This document shows positions 10,098 to 19,094 of a DNA stretch of 64,000 nt, piece by piece. The notes beneath the pieces were generated by a model. That model saw nothing but the letters and a program-made list of their open reading frames with translations. It had not been told where the DNA came from and ran no database searches. The number at the start of each line of letters is the position of its first letter. Position 1 is the first letter of the stretch. The stretch is from Owenweeksia sp965229445 (GTDB lineage Bacteria > Bacteroidota > Bacteroidia > Flavobacteriales > Schleiferiaceae): contig OZ245876.1 of NCBI GenBank assembly GCA_965229445.1, positions 3,038,001-3,102,000 on the forward strand, in the 5' to 3' direction. A program made the translations under genes and the position numbers.

Positions 10098-11366
10098 ATG
10101 AATAGTTTCAACCTGAATCATTGGTCTCGAAATTGGCTTGACAAAACAGATTTAAGTCCTTCCGCTATTGATTATTTGACCCTGGGGATTGATATTGTTC
10201 TTTTAATTCTGGTTAGCCTCCTGGCCGATTTTGTGGCGCGTCGTATTATTCTTCGGTTTGTGGGCGCTTACGTCAGGAAATCCAAGAATACCTACGATGA
10301 TATTTTTCTCGAGAAGAAAGTGTTTAGATCCCTGGCACATCTGGTTCCGGCAACAATTATTTGGAATGCTCTACCCATCGTATTTAATGAGGATCAGTTT
10401 GACATTAGCTGGCTGAGAAAAGGGATCACTATCTACATGATCATCATGATCATGGTGATGGTAGCCAGGTTTCTAAAGGCCTTAGCATACATCGGCCTAC
10501 ATTCAAAGCGCTTTGAAGGCAAGCCCGTAAACAGCTATATCCAGGTATTTACCCTTGTCAATTATATTTTAGGGACGGTAGCCATATTATCCTTGATAAT
10601 AGGTAAATCTCCGCTTGCCATTCTTACCGCATTTGGTGCTGCCACCGCCGTTCTGCTGCTTATTTTCAGGGATACTATACTCGGCTTAGTTGCCAGTATT
10701 CAAATTTCTGCAAATGATATGGTGCGCCTGGGCGACTGGGTAAGTATGGAAAAATATGGGGCTGATGGCGATGTGATAGAAATCAATCTTACTACGGTAA
10801 AAATTAGAAATTTTGATAAAACCATAACCACGGTTCCAACATATGCTTTCATCGCAGACTCCTTTAAGAATTGGCGGGGAATGCAATCACAAGGCGTAAG
10901 GAGGATAAAGCGATCTATCCATATTGATATAAACTCCATCCGTTTCGTCGATTCAGAAAAGCGGTTGCAATACGAAGCCTACCAACGCATAACTAACTAC
11001 TTGAAGGAGCGTCAGTTAGAAATTGAAAATTACAATGCAGAGCATGGCGTTGATACTTCCCAATTGATCAATGGAAGACATATGACCAATATCGGGATTT
11101 TCAGAAACTACGCTCTGCAATACTTGTCCAGCCATCCGAAGATTGATCAGAATCAAACGGTTATGGTGCGTCAATTAGAGCCGGGTACGGATGGTGTACC
11201 AATTGAAATCTATTGTTTTTCCAACGATATTGAATGGGTGAACTACGAGGGTATTCAGGCGGACATATTTGATCATTTACTGGCTGCTGTGGGTCACTTT
11301 GACCTAAGAATATTCCAAAATCCATCGGGTTCAGATTTCAGAAAGCTTAGTCAACCAAAGGCCTGA
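10098..11366 (+). CDS. MscS-family mechanosensitive ion channel (YbdG-like)
   Basis: A 422-residue inner-membrane channel. Several membrane helices occupy residues 25-200, and the pore-lining helix region contains LAILTAFGAATAVLLLIFRD followed by the cytoplasmic MscS beta domain (GDWVSMEKYGADGDVIEIN). The long C-terminal domain with an insertion around residues 300-340 resembles YbdG more than MscS itself. It should release solutes on hypo-osmotic shock. The 3' end overlaps the convergent glycosyltransferase gene by 20 bases. It stands alone on its strand and is probably transcribed from its own promoter after the DUF4249 gene. Confidence 0.87.
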   Translation: MNSFNLNHWSRNWLDKTDLSPSAIDYLTLGIDIVLLILVSLLADFVARRIILRFVGAYVRKSKNTYDDIFLEKKVFRSLAHLVPATIIWNALPIVFNEDQFDISWLRKGITIYMIIMIMVMVARFLKALAYIGLHSKRFEGKPVNSYIQVFTLVNYILGTVAILSLIIGKSPLAILTAFGAATAVLLLIFRDTILGLVASIQISANDMVRLGDWVSMEKYGADGDVIEINLTTVKIRNFDKTITTVPTYAFIADSFKNWRGMQSQGVRRIKRSIHIDINSIRFVDSEKRLQYEAYQRITNYLKERQLEIENYNAEHGVDTSQLINGRHMTNIGIFRNYALQYLSSHPKIDQNQTVMVRQLEPGTDGVPIEIYCFSNDIEWVNYEGIQADIFDHLLAAVGHFDLRIFQNPSGSDFRKLSQPKA

Positions 11367-12462
11367 GTTTCCGGTCTTTCCAACTAATCTGTCCAAAGAG
11401 AATCTTAGCCAGGGTAAGGTTAATGTATACCGGATAAAGAAAGATCGCCTTTACAAAATGGGGCATGAGTAATTTCTGTTTGGTCATGGCCGCATATCGA
11501 TTGAGGAATGGCCAATCACTCAGTGCTTTAATACCTATGCATAACAATAAAACTATCAGAAACCTTGGTTCCAGTAAACTTAGGAACAGCAGCACCAAAA
11601 GATTTAAATTATAAATAGCGATCATTAAAGAAAGTAAGCGGGCAGTGAGTGAAGGATAAGCAGGGCTCTTTCCACCCCATCGCGCCCGTTGATTCACTAA
11701 GGAACCAAGAGATGATGGACCAAAAGTTTCCACCTGCGCATCAGGATCGGTTACAAAAGTTACCTTTCCCTGCCTGGCAGCCTTTTGAACTAAAAAAGTA
11801 TCATCGCCACTAAATCTGGTAGCGTTTACATTGTTGGCATTCCAAATAGACTTTCGAAACAACAAATTTGCCGCACTGGCCAGGATAGGCTTATTAAGTT
11901 TCACAAAGGCCGCGGATACCGCTTGCAAACTCATGTATTCTAAGGCAGCAAAGCCTCCCCAAGTTCCGGCAGCAGGATTCATTTTTACCGCTCCACAGAT
12001 CAGTAAGGTATCTTCATCCAACTCAGTCAACATTCTGCGCAGCCATTGCTTGCCAAATCTGCAATCGGCATCAGTTTGAATTATGGTATTACTGCTGGCT
12101 TGGTCGATGCCATTGGCTATGGCTGTTTTCTTTCCTTGCCCAGAATTCTGTACCACCACTATTTTATACCGAGAGGTGTCTGCAAAACGCCCGGCAATCT
12201 CCAGGGATCCATCATGAGAATGGTCATCGATTAAGATCACTTCCAACAAGTTCTCCGGGTAATTCAAGTTTTCGATGTCCTTAAACAAATCCGGCAAATG
12301 CGCTTCTTCATTGCGAAAAGGAATGAGCAGGCTTAATCGGGATAGATTATTACCCGCTACCTTTTCTGTTGCCGGTTTCTTTCCTAAGGCGCTGTAGAGT
12401 ACCAAAATCAGCAGAAAGTATAACAAGCTCAAAAGAGTTGAAAAAGCTATAATAAAAATCAC
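11347..12462 (-). CDS. Family 2 glycosyltransferase, membrane-anchored
   Basis: A 371-residue processive-type GT2 enzyme. Residues 1-24 form an N-terminal membrane helix, then a GT-A domain with LLIPFRNEE near residue 48, LIDDHSHDGS, the metal-binding DAD in QTDADCRF, and the acceptor-site NQRARWGGK motif near residue 260. Two or three hydrophobic segments close the protein. It would transfer a sugar from a nucleotide donor to a lipid or polysaccharide at the inner membrane; the product is unknown. The start is GTG at 12462 because an in-frame stop lies four codons upstream and no ATG is available. It diverges from ruvC across only 44 bases. Confidence 0.85.
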   Translation of the reverse strand: MIFIIAFSTLLSLLYFLLILVLYSALGKKPATEKVAGNNLSRLSLLIPFRNEEAHLPDLFKDIENLNYPENLLEVILIDDHSHDGSLEIAGRFADTSRYKIVVVQNSGQGKKTAIANGIDQASSNTIIQTDADCRFGKQWLRRMLTELDEDTLLICGAVKMNPAAGTWGGFAALEYMSLQAVSAAFVKLNKPILASAANLLFRKSIWNANNVNATRFSGDDTFLVQKAARQGKVTFVTDPDAQVETFGPSSLGSLVNQRARWGGKSPAYPSLTARLLSLMIAIYNLNLLVLLFLSLLEPRFLIVLLLCIGIKALSDWPFLNRYAAMTKQKLLMPHFVKAIFLYPVYINLTLAKILFGQISWKDRKLRPLVD

Positions 12463-12506
12463 TCGCCCAAATTATGACATAAAGTTAAACCTCTATTTTC
12501 GATGAT

Positions 12507-13061
12507 ATGTTGCAAGAAAAGATCATTATGGGCATAGACCCAGGGACTACGGTGATGGGTTATGGCGTAATTAAGATTGTGGGGAGTAAGATTGAAACCC
12601 TGGCATTGGGAGTGGTCATGCTAAACAAGCTCAAAGACCACAGCGATAAGCTAAAGAATATATTTGAGAGAACTTCCAGGTTAATTGAGAACTATCTGCC
12701 GGATGAAATGGCCGTGGAGGCACCATTCTTTGGTAAGAATGTTCAATCCATGCTCAAATTGGGGCGAGCCCAAGGTGTAGTAATGGCCGCAGGCTTGGCG
12801 CGAGACATCCCCATCATTGAATATGCTCCCAGGAAGATCAAACAAGCCATTACAGGCAACGGAAATGCTTCCAAGGAACAAGTTGCCGCCATGTTGGAAA
12901 GTACGCTTAAAACCAAAATAGAGGTTAAATACATGGATGCTACGGATGGACTAGCGGTGGCCCTGTGTCACCATTATCAATCTGGCACTGAAAAACTCAA
13001 AGGAAACTCCGGCGGTTGGGAGAAATTTATCAAGGCTAACCCTGACCGACTGAGAAGTTAG
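12507..13061 (+). CDS. ruvC: Holliday junction resolvase RuvC
   Basis: A 184-residue endonuclease that cuts four-way junctions during recombination, working with RuvAB. The family catalytic acidic residues are recognisable: Asp in MGIDPGTTVMGYG, Glu in AVEAPFFGKN, and the C-terminal DATDGLAVALCHH. PRKIKQAITGNGNASKEQV is also characteristic. Length is normal. The ATG at 12507 precedes LQEKIIMGIDPG. The 3' end overlaps the convergent HIT gene by 4 bases. Confidence 0.95.
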   Translation: MLQEKIIMGIDPGTTVMGYGVIKIVGSKIETLALGVVMLNKLKDHSDKLKNIFERTSRLIENYLPDEMAVEAPFFGKNVQSMLKLGRAQGVVMAAGLARDIPIIEYAPRKIKQAITGNGNASKEQVAAMLESTLKTKIEVKYMDATDGLAVALCHHYQSGTEKLKGNSGGWEKFIKANPDRLRS

Positions 13062-13450
13062 AGCTTGGCGACAATTCTTTGCCGGACGTTCTCATACTCT
13101 TCTGGCGTAAATTGCATTTTGGGTCTACTGAAGTCAATATCATGAACATTGTTAATCGGCACCAGGTGGATATGCGCATGTGCCACCTCCAGGCCAATCA
13201 CCGCCACCCCTACTCTGGTACAAGGAATAGCCTGCCCGATGGCATGGGCAACTTTCTTGGCAAAAAGCCACAAGGCCTGATACTCCTGATCCTGAACGTC
13301 AAAAATATAGTCGGTCTCACGCTTAGGAATTACCAGCGTATGTCCTTCATGTAGTGGATTAATATCTAGAAAGGCAAAGCAGTGGTCATCCTCAGAAATT
13401 TTGTAAGAGGGAATTTCACCGGCAATGATCTTTGAAAAGATACTGGACAT
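13058..13450 (-). CDS. HIT family nucleotide-binding protein
   Basis: A 130-residue member of the histidine triad superfamily (HINT/Fhit-like nucleotide hydrolases or transferases). The catalytic triad appears as VAHAHIHLVPI near residue 97, and the N-terminal FSKIIAGEIPSYKI is typical of the HINT branch. It likely hydrolyses adenosine phosphoramidates or dinucleoside polyphosphates in the cytoplasm. Its ATG overlaps the greA stop by one base (TAATG), so it is probably translated from the greA message. Confidence 0.93.
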   Translation of the reverse strand: MSSIFSKIIAGEIPSYKISEDDHCFAFLDINPLHEGHTLVIPKRETDYIFDVQDQEYQALWLFAKKVAHAIGQAIPCTRVGVAVIGLEVAHAHIHLVPINNVHDIDFSRPKMQFTPEEYENVRQRIVAKL

Positions 13451-13923
13451 TAATCAATACTTATTTCAAGAATTTCAAGACTGATTTTACCGGAGGGTAC
13501 ACTTATTTCAGCTTTCTCGCCTACCTTCTTTCCCATTAATCCCTGGCCAATAGGTGAATTGACAGAAATCTTACCCGCTTTTAAATCTGCCTCAGACTCT
13601 GACACCAGCTTGTACTGCATTACTGCACCGTTGGCGCTGTTTCGAATCTTAACGTTAGACAGAACCATTACCTTAGAAACATCCATTTGAGAAGAATCCA
13701 GGATCCTGGCATTTGCTACCAACTCTTCGAGTTTACTAATTTTAAGTTCCATTAGGCCCTGTGCTTCCTTTGCCGCGTCATACTCGGCATTTTCAGACAG
13801 GTCACCCTTATCCCGAGCCTCCGCAATTTGCTCCGAAATCTTTGGTCGCTCCACATTCCTCATTTGCTCTAGCTCGTCTTTAAGCTTTTGCAATCCTTCC
13901 TTAGAATAGTAATTTACTGACAT
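13450..13923 (-). CDS. greA: Transcription elongation factor GreA
   Basis: A 157-residue factor that rescues backtracked RNA polymerase by stimulating transcript cleavage. The N-terminal coiled coil contains ARDKGDLSENAEYDAAKEAQ, with the acidic tip residues (D..E) that coordinate metal in the polymerase channel, followed by the FKBP-like C-terminal domain. I choose the ATG at 13923 (MSVNYYSKEGL); a longer reading frame begins at 13965 but would overlap a transcription terminator. The HIT gene follows with a one-base overlap. Confidence 0.95.
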   Translation of the reverse strand: MSVNYYSKEGLQKLKDELEQMRNVERPKISEQIAEARDKGDLSENAEYDAAKEAQGLMELKISKLEELVANARILDSSQMDVSKVMVLSNVKIRNSANGAVMQYKLVSESEADLKAGKISVNSPIGQGLMGKKVGEKAEISVPSGKISLEILEISID

Positions 13924-13945
13924 CTTATCGCTGTAATTATAATAA

Positions 13946-13978
13946 TGCAAAAAGACCATAATCATGGCCTTTTTTGCA
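13946..13978 (-). terminator. Rho-independent terminator of the TonB/1334-aa/PorV-like operon
   Basis: On the minus strand a stem of about 14 pairs (one mismatch) with a 4-base loop has arms related to TGCAAAAAAGGCCAT and ATGGTCTTTTTGCA, and the descending arm supplies the T run. It lies 36 bases after the PorV-like gene and just before greA, so it separates the secretion operon from the greA-HIT unit. It also argues against the longer greA start. Confidence 0.75.
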
Positions 13979-14013
13979 TCCTGCGAAAATACAAATTTTA
14001 TGTGGGTCAGCTA

Positions 14014-15048
14014 CTAAAGCTCGAAGCTAAGTCCAATGGCGTGTACACCATCAAAACGATCCGTATCAGTAAAGGAGTAATCCACGATAAATTTAGATTC
14101 ACCCATGGGTACCTGAACTGACAATCCAGCTGATAATCCTGAGAAGACTGTGGTAACCCGATCCTCAGAACGATTGTCGTAAAGTGTGTAACCCAATCTA
14201 AGCATTGCCATTTCTTTCAGTGCGTATTCAGCACCAAGAATATAGCGATCCTTTTCAAAGGAGTTCGACATGAAACCCGCAGCAACTGTTAAGCGTTGCT
14301 CTGTAAAGTTAAAATCATAACTACCAGCAAGAGATAGGGTGGTAGGTAATTCGAAATCTGCACTGCGTTCTTCAAAAGTTCTGGTAAAACCACCGCTTGG
14401 AATAACCAAAGAAATTGATTTTCCATCACCGCTGTACGAGGCTGAAGGGCCTACATTCTTAAGGGTAATACCAAATTTCATTTGCTTTTCCGCACCGGTT
14501 ATATACTGAACACCGGCATCGAAACAAACCGCACTGGCAGTAAGTTCCGGCGAGGCCTGGTTGAATAGCTTGATGTTAACCCCACCAAGAATACTCTCCG
14601 TAAATCTCTGAGCATAGCTAATCCCAATCACCACCGTGGTAGGGCTTATGGTTCCCAGGGTTCCATCTGGATTTGCGGTAGTGGTTCTCTCCCACTCACC
14701 GTAATCAAAGGCCGTAACATTGGCTCCCAGCACTCCGTTAGCACCCACTTTTTGGTTAAAACCGAATGCGTTTATCGCAATATCCGAACCCACCAACCAT
14801 TGCGTATTGGTGAAGGCCACATCGGTTCGTTCGGTTTGTGCAGTTCCAGCGATGTTTAAATAACTGGCATTAACACCTCTAACTCCAGCGATGTTTACGC
14901 TTCCCCAGCCCGAGCTGCGGGCCCAAGGATTAATTAAAAGTTCTGGGGCGCCAGCTGAACCTGCACGCTGAGGGTTACCTGCCAGCAGGCTTCCGGTCGT
15001 AATCAGAAGTGATGCCGCGGCAACACCTATCTTATGTCGTAATCTCAT
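14014..15048 (-). CDS. PorV/PorQ family outer membrane protein (T9SS-associated)
   Basis: A 344-residue predicted outer membrane barrel of the PorV/PorQ family. It has a signal peptide (about 1-23), an early NPAARSSGWG-like equivalent (NPWARSSGWGSVN near residue 41) and a terminal strand ending in IGLSFEL. PorV in the model systems is a shuttle that takes T9SS cargo from the translocon to the attachment machinery. This gene is the last of three on the minus strand, after a large secreted protein and a TonB-type receptor, so it is probably a dedicated paralogue serving that cargo; this is inference from context. Confidence 0.82.
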   Translation of the reverse strand: MRLRHKIGVAAASLLITTGSLLAGNPQRAGSAGAPELLINPWARSSGWGSVNIAGVRGVNASYLNIAGTAQTERTDVAFTNTQWLVGSDIAINAFGFNQKVGANGVLGANVTAFDYGEWERTTTANPDGTLGTISPTTVVIGISYAQRFTESILGGVNIKLFNQASPELTASAVCFDAGVQYITGAEKQMKFGITLKNVGPSASYSGDGKSISLVIPSGGFTRTFEERSADFELPTTLSLAGSYDFNFTEQRLTVAAGFMSNSFEKDRYILGAEYALKEMAMLRLGYTLYDNRSEDRVTTVFSGLSAGLSVQVPMGESKFIVDYSFTDTDRFDGVHAIGLSFEL

Positions 15049-15068
15049 TCTGTAGGCGAAACTTTATT

Positions 15069-18000
15069 TTAAAATGCGTTAAGGTCGATTGGACGCAGTG
15101 CACCCATCCATTTAACTACTTTCTGTCCTCCTTCTCCGGCATCTATATGGATGAGGTAAATTCCACTAGATATCGGCACTCCGAAGTTATTTGTAAGATC
15201 CCACTCAAGGTAAGTAAGATCATTGGATTTGTTAATGGTTCTTACCAGCGTTCCGTTAGTCATAAAGATGTTCACAGAACACTCTGCTGGGAGGTTGGTG
15301 ATCTTCACAATGTTTTCCAACTGGCTATCCTCATATTCAGACCCACCATAGTAAGGATTTGGGACTACGCGAACCAGATCAAGCGCACTCTTGACTAAGT
15401 CTGGTGTGAAATCTTCTGGGGCATAACCCTTCGTGCTGAAGCCATAAGCAGGGTTGCCGCCATTCGGATCTGATCCTTTGGTATGTTTAAATGGACGGTC
15501 CATTCTGACCTCTATGCGAGCTTCAGTTGGTATATCCGCATAATCAAAATACACATAATCTGGAGAAGAAACCAGCGGGAATCCTGCCCATACCATTGAC
15601 GAGAATATATCGGATGGATTGTTAAAACGTCCCGCTAAAGGATGGTTAGCGGGGTCATCCATCGTGGCCGGATCATAGGTCAGATCAATTACGCCTGAGA
15701 ACAGATCCACGCTATCAGCAAACACATACAACATATGCATACCACCTAACCCGTAGGTTCCAAGTTTTCTGAAGATGTTAGGAGATGGATTCCACAACAT
15801 GTCGCCACCATTCTCGCTCTTTAACCAACTATTCTCTCCAAAAGCCATATGAAGCCTGCGACCCGTTTGCGTATTTACAGCATACCCGGGAAAGTAACTC
15901 CAACCCGTATTTCCATTTGGATCCGGCTGAAGCGTATTCCCCACTAGATTAAGAGATGGATCTGATCTAAGCTGAAACTTATCAGTACCGCCTTCGTTGG
16001 CATTGGCATCATCACCCAATTCAATAACTGGTACTCTTGTCCATTTAGAAGGATCTTTTGTAATCACAATATCAATGTTGGTCAGATCCGCCACTTTAGG
16101 TCGTAAAACAGGTATTAAGCTAGGACTAACACCGTATCCCTGAGTATTTTGAGAACTTACATCACTCAATAATCCCGCTGGTCCGAAGGTGCCGGACAGA
16201 ATGGATTCCAGAACCCCAAAGGGATCCGGCAAGAAACCTTTTTCACGTTTGGCATTATAGCTTGCCTCAGGTTCATCAGGGTTATCCGCGGTTCCGGCCA
16301 AAATCCAATTCGTAGGACTGGTGGTGCCATCATCGGGAACTCCACTCAGCCAGGGTTGACTGGCATCTGTATAACTTACGGTAGCCCCAATAAATCCGTT
16401 ATTCCTCACTTGATTGGTATCCAGACCTGGTGCAATGACATTTCTGGTAGCGATTGAGATACCGTAATCATCGATAATTTGCTCACCTAGAAATGATAGT
16501 CCAAATCTGGATGAATCAATAATCTCACCTGTTTCTTCATTCACCAATATCCATCCACTATTATCATCCGTTCCGTCAAACTGTATAAGATAATCTCCAG
16601 GCGTTACGGTTCGTGGGTCAACCACCTTAACGTCAATGGGTCCTGCTCCAGGTTGATAATGTACTTCGTTTACTTTTCCATTAGCCGCTATATCTTCTCG
16701 GGATTCATCAGTAAGTCTTTCATAATTACCACTGTTACCACCTCCAGCATAGCGGGTAATTGGTAATCCTTCGCCCCACTCACTATTAGTAACATAACTA
16801 TTTAGAGCATTGGGAATTCCCAGATACGGCTTTTGATTATTACCAATGTTTCTACCCGCGAGATAAGGCCTCTTCTGAGAATTCTTACCCAGGTCACGGG
16901 GATCGGTAGTGATATAGTCGTTTTGAGAATAGGCAATTACATAAAAATAGTATTCCCTGTTATTAACCATGCGCTGGTCTCCTTCAGCGAAGGCATCCTC
17001 AGTAACACTAAATGAAAGTTCTATACCTTGATTATTGGCAATAATGGTCATGTCTTGAGGAACAAGCGCATTATTCTCCAATTCAGGATCAACTTCAAAG
17101 TTTACCAATTGACCAATATCATTTTGAACATCACACTGGAAAATCAGGCGTGATTGACTTTGATCATACAAGTTTTCAATACCCACATCTGGTCCGGATA
17201 CCTGGAAGATCTGAAAACCTTCAAATTTGTATGAGAAGTATCCCGCTTTTCTAGCACTATCTATTGATCCAGGACCCCAGTTTGGTTGTGGTGGAATGGC
17301 GGGATCGATTTCTTCATATCCAATAGTCTTGTCAGTAAAAGCATTCTTGAGATTCAGTACCAGCTGACGATCCAATTCAATGATCTCCAAATTAGGAGAA
17401 CGGGGACCATCCAAAACATTAAAGCAGTTATCAAAAAGTTGTTGCGCCTTGTCATCCGCTACAATAACTTCGTTTACTGAGGCAAATAAATCATTGCTGC
17501 GGAAATTTCTTGCCCAGACTGCTCCAGTAGTAATGAAATTCAATGCACCTGGCGCCAAACTGAAGGGACCAGCACAGTGAAGGCCACGCTTGTCCGCAAG
17601 ATTGGAAGGAGATTCCCACCAGTCAACGGGTGCTAAGGGTGGGTAAGCCCCGGTAGTATCATAGGATAATCCAGGGTAGGCAAATAAGGTAGAGGTTCCG
17701 GTGTTACTAGCAACATAGCCATCGCCATTGTTGGTATTGCCCTTCCCTGAGGGAGATTCGATAATCAGGTTATTTCCATTTCTCCAACGAGAGCGGAGGT
17801 AGTTGTAAAATTCCTGCCCATTATCCGGGTCAGTCATTGCTTGTGGACCGGTAAACCCACTACTGTTGTTGTAGTACATAAAACCGGACATGATAATACG
17901 CTCATTGAGACCTGATGCCGGGTTCTCACCCTCACATACACCGGCGTCATTTCTCACACCATCGATACATCCGTCGCGATCATTATCTATACCATCAAAA

Positions 18001-19073
18001 TAATCGGCAAATGGACCCTGAAAGAAATCGAAACCGATGGCCGGCGGATTAAGCCCATAACCACGTGCACCGTCATCATCTGAGTCACCGTTATAGACAT
18101 ACCCCAATCCACGGGCAATATCACTTCCGATTATATCATCGAAGGCATTTCCAAGGTCAGCGTCGAACCAGGTTCCGAAATAGGTATCGGTTAAACGGAA
18201 GGTTGACTTGTTAAGAATGCGGTAGTTATTAAAGGTCATATTGTTCACCTCATCATTAGAGGTGAAAGCAAATGCCTGAGCACGAATTTCGAATCCAAGA
18301 GCTGCTGCCTGAGTTTCGGTGTGTGTATTCCCTTTGTCATTATATACCCACCAGATCGTTTGGTCACCATATAGGAGATCTGTTTCTTTCAGGCGACAAT
18401 CTTCGGTTCCGTCGATATCATAACCAGGATAATCATATTCCCATTCATAGATCCCGGGAGTACCCTGATCCGTTTCAAAGTAGGGCGCTAATTTAGTTGG
18501 CAGTTCGCCATCAATACCGTTTCCAGGCCATTGACGAATAACTTCAGGTACCGAAGCACCTCCGTACCCAGGAAATCTATCCGCAGTATTGCAATTCGGA
18601 TCGAGCTTACACTCCACCCACTCTTTATGCAATTCAACATCTTCGCGATAGATAATCCAATGACGGTTATAACGCTCACAAGTTTCTGCGGTAATCGAAG
18701 CTGCATTATCCGAAAGCGGTCCAGGCCAATAATCTACCCCATCCTGACGATAGGTCATGGCAGCCAGCCTAAGGTTATCTGCCTCATCTATACCTCCCAA
18801 CCAGAGTGCACCAGCAAACATGGAATGTTTGTTACTGCCCTTGGGCACTTCATACTGAGCCTGGTTAAGATCCCACCACATATCTCCACTACCAAGAATA
18901 CGTGCTCGAACATTGTTGATATTCAGATCGGCCTGGGAAGTGGCCGGAGCACAACCTTCAGCAAGGGCGCGCTTGACGGATTTCTTGGACTTGGTTGCCT
19001 TGGGTTGCTCGGCAAAACCAAAGGTCACTGCCAGCAACACTACTATTATACTTAATACGGACTTCTTGTTCAT
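15069..19073 (-). CDS. Large secreted protein with FlgD/T9SS-like C-terminal domain
   Basis: A 1334-residue exported protein. Residues 1-21 form a signal peptide (MNKKSVLSIIVVLLAVTFGFA). The body is beta-rich with aspartate-rich loops such as GDSDDDGARG and DNDRDGCIDG that resemble calcium-binding thrombospondin-type repeats. The last ~90 residues read VRVVPNPYYGG ... GIYLIHIDAGEGGQKVVKW, a FlgD-Ig/T9SS type A-like fold, but an extra tail GALRPIDLNAF follows, which typical sorting domains lack. It lies between a TonB receptor (21 bases upstream) and a PorV-like gene (20 bases downstream), a set that I have seen repeated in Bacteroidota. Function is not recognised; a large surface-exposed complex partner is the likely role. 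Confidence 0.75.
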   Translation of the reverse strand: MNKKSVLSIIVVLLAVTFGFAEQPKATKSKKSVKRALAEGCAPATSQADLNINNVRARILGSGDMWWDLNQAQYEVPKGSNKHSMFAGALWLGGIDEADNLRLAAMTYRQDGVDYWPGPLSDNAASITAETCERYNRHWIIYREDVELHKEWVECKLDPNCNTADRFPGYGGASVPEVIRQWPGNGIDGELPTKLAPYFETDQGTPGIYEWEYDYPGYDIDGTEDCRLKETDLLYGDQTIWWVYNDKGNTHTETQAAALGFEIRAQAFAFTSNDEVNNMTFNNYRILNKSTFRLTDTYFGTWFDADLGNAFDDIIGSDIARGLGYVYNGDSDDDGARGYGLNPPAIGFDFFQGPFADYFDGIDNDRDGCIDGVRNDAGVCEGENPASGLNERIIMSGFMYYNNSSGFTGPQAMTDPDNGQEFYNYLRSRWRNGNNLIIESPSGKGNTNNGDGYVASNTGTSTLFAYPGLSYDTTGAYPPLAPVDWWESPSNLADKRGLHCAGPFSLAPGALNFITTGAVWARNFRSNDLFASVNEVIVADDKAQQLFDNCFNVLDGPRSPNLEIIELDRQLVLNLKNAFTDKTIGYEEIDPAIPPQPNWGPGSIDSARKAGYFSYKFEGFQIFQVSGPDVGIENLYDQSQSRLIFQCDVQNDIGQLVNFEVDPELENNALVPQDMTIIANNQGIELSFSVTEDAFAEGDQRMVNNREYYFYVIAYSQNDYITTDPRDLGKNSQKRPYLAGRNIGNNQKPYLGIPNALNSYVTNSEWGEGLPITRYAGGGNSGNYERLTDESREDIAANGKVNEVHYQPGAGPIDVKVVDPRTVTPGDYLIQFDGTDDNSGWILVNEETGEIIDSSRFGLSFLGEQIIDDYGISIATRNVIAPGLDTNQVRNNGFIGATVSYTDASQPWLSGVPDDGTTSPTNWILAGTADNPDEPEASYNAKREKGFLPDPFGVLESILSGTFGPAGLLSDVSSQNTQGYGVSPSLIPVLRPKVADLTNIDIVITKDPSKWTRVPVIELGDDANANEGGTDKFQLRSDPSLNLVGNTLQPDPNGNTGWSYFPGYAVNTQTGRRLHMAFGENSWLKSENGGDMLWNPSPNIFRKLGTYGLGGMHMLYVFADSVDLFSGVIDLTYDPATMDDPANHPLAGRFNNPSDIFSSMVWAGFPLVSSPDYVYFDYADIPTEARIEVRMDRPFKHTKGSDPNGGNPAYGFSTKGYAPEDFTPDLVKSALDLVRVVPNPYYGGSEYEDSQLENIVKITNLPAECSVNIFMTNGTLVRTINKSNDLTYLEWDLTNNFGVPISSGIYLIHIDAGEGGQKVVKWMGALRPIDLNAF

Positions 19074-19094
19074 AACTCCTCTTCTAATAATTTT

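Noticed and set aside
13924..13965. Longer greA start adding 14 residues
   Set aside because: The extra segment overlaps a transcription terminator and is not part of the GreA family N terminus.
18531..19055. A 174-codon frame antisense to the 1334-residue secreted protein gene
   Set aside because: Same reason: shadow of the coding strand with no recognisable domain.
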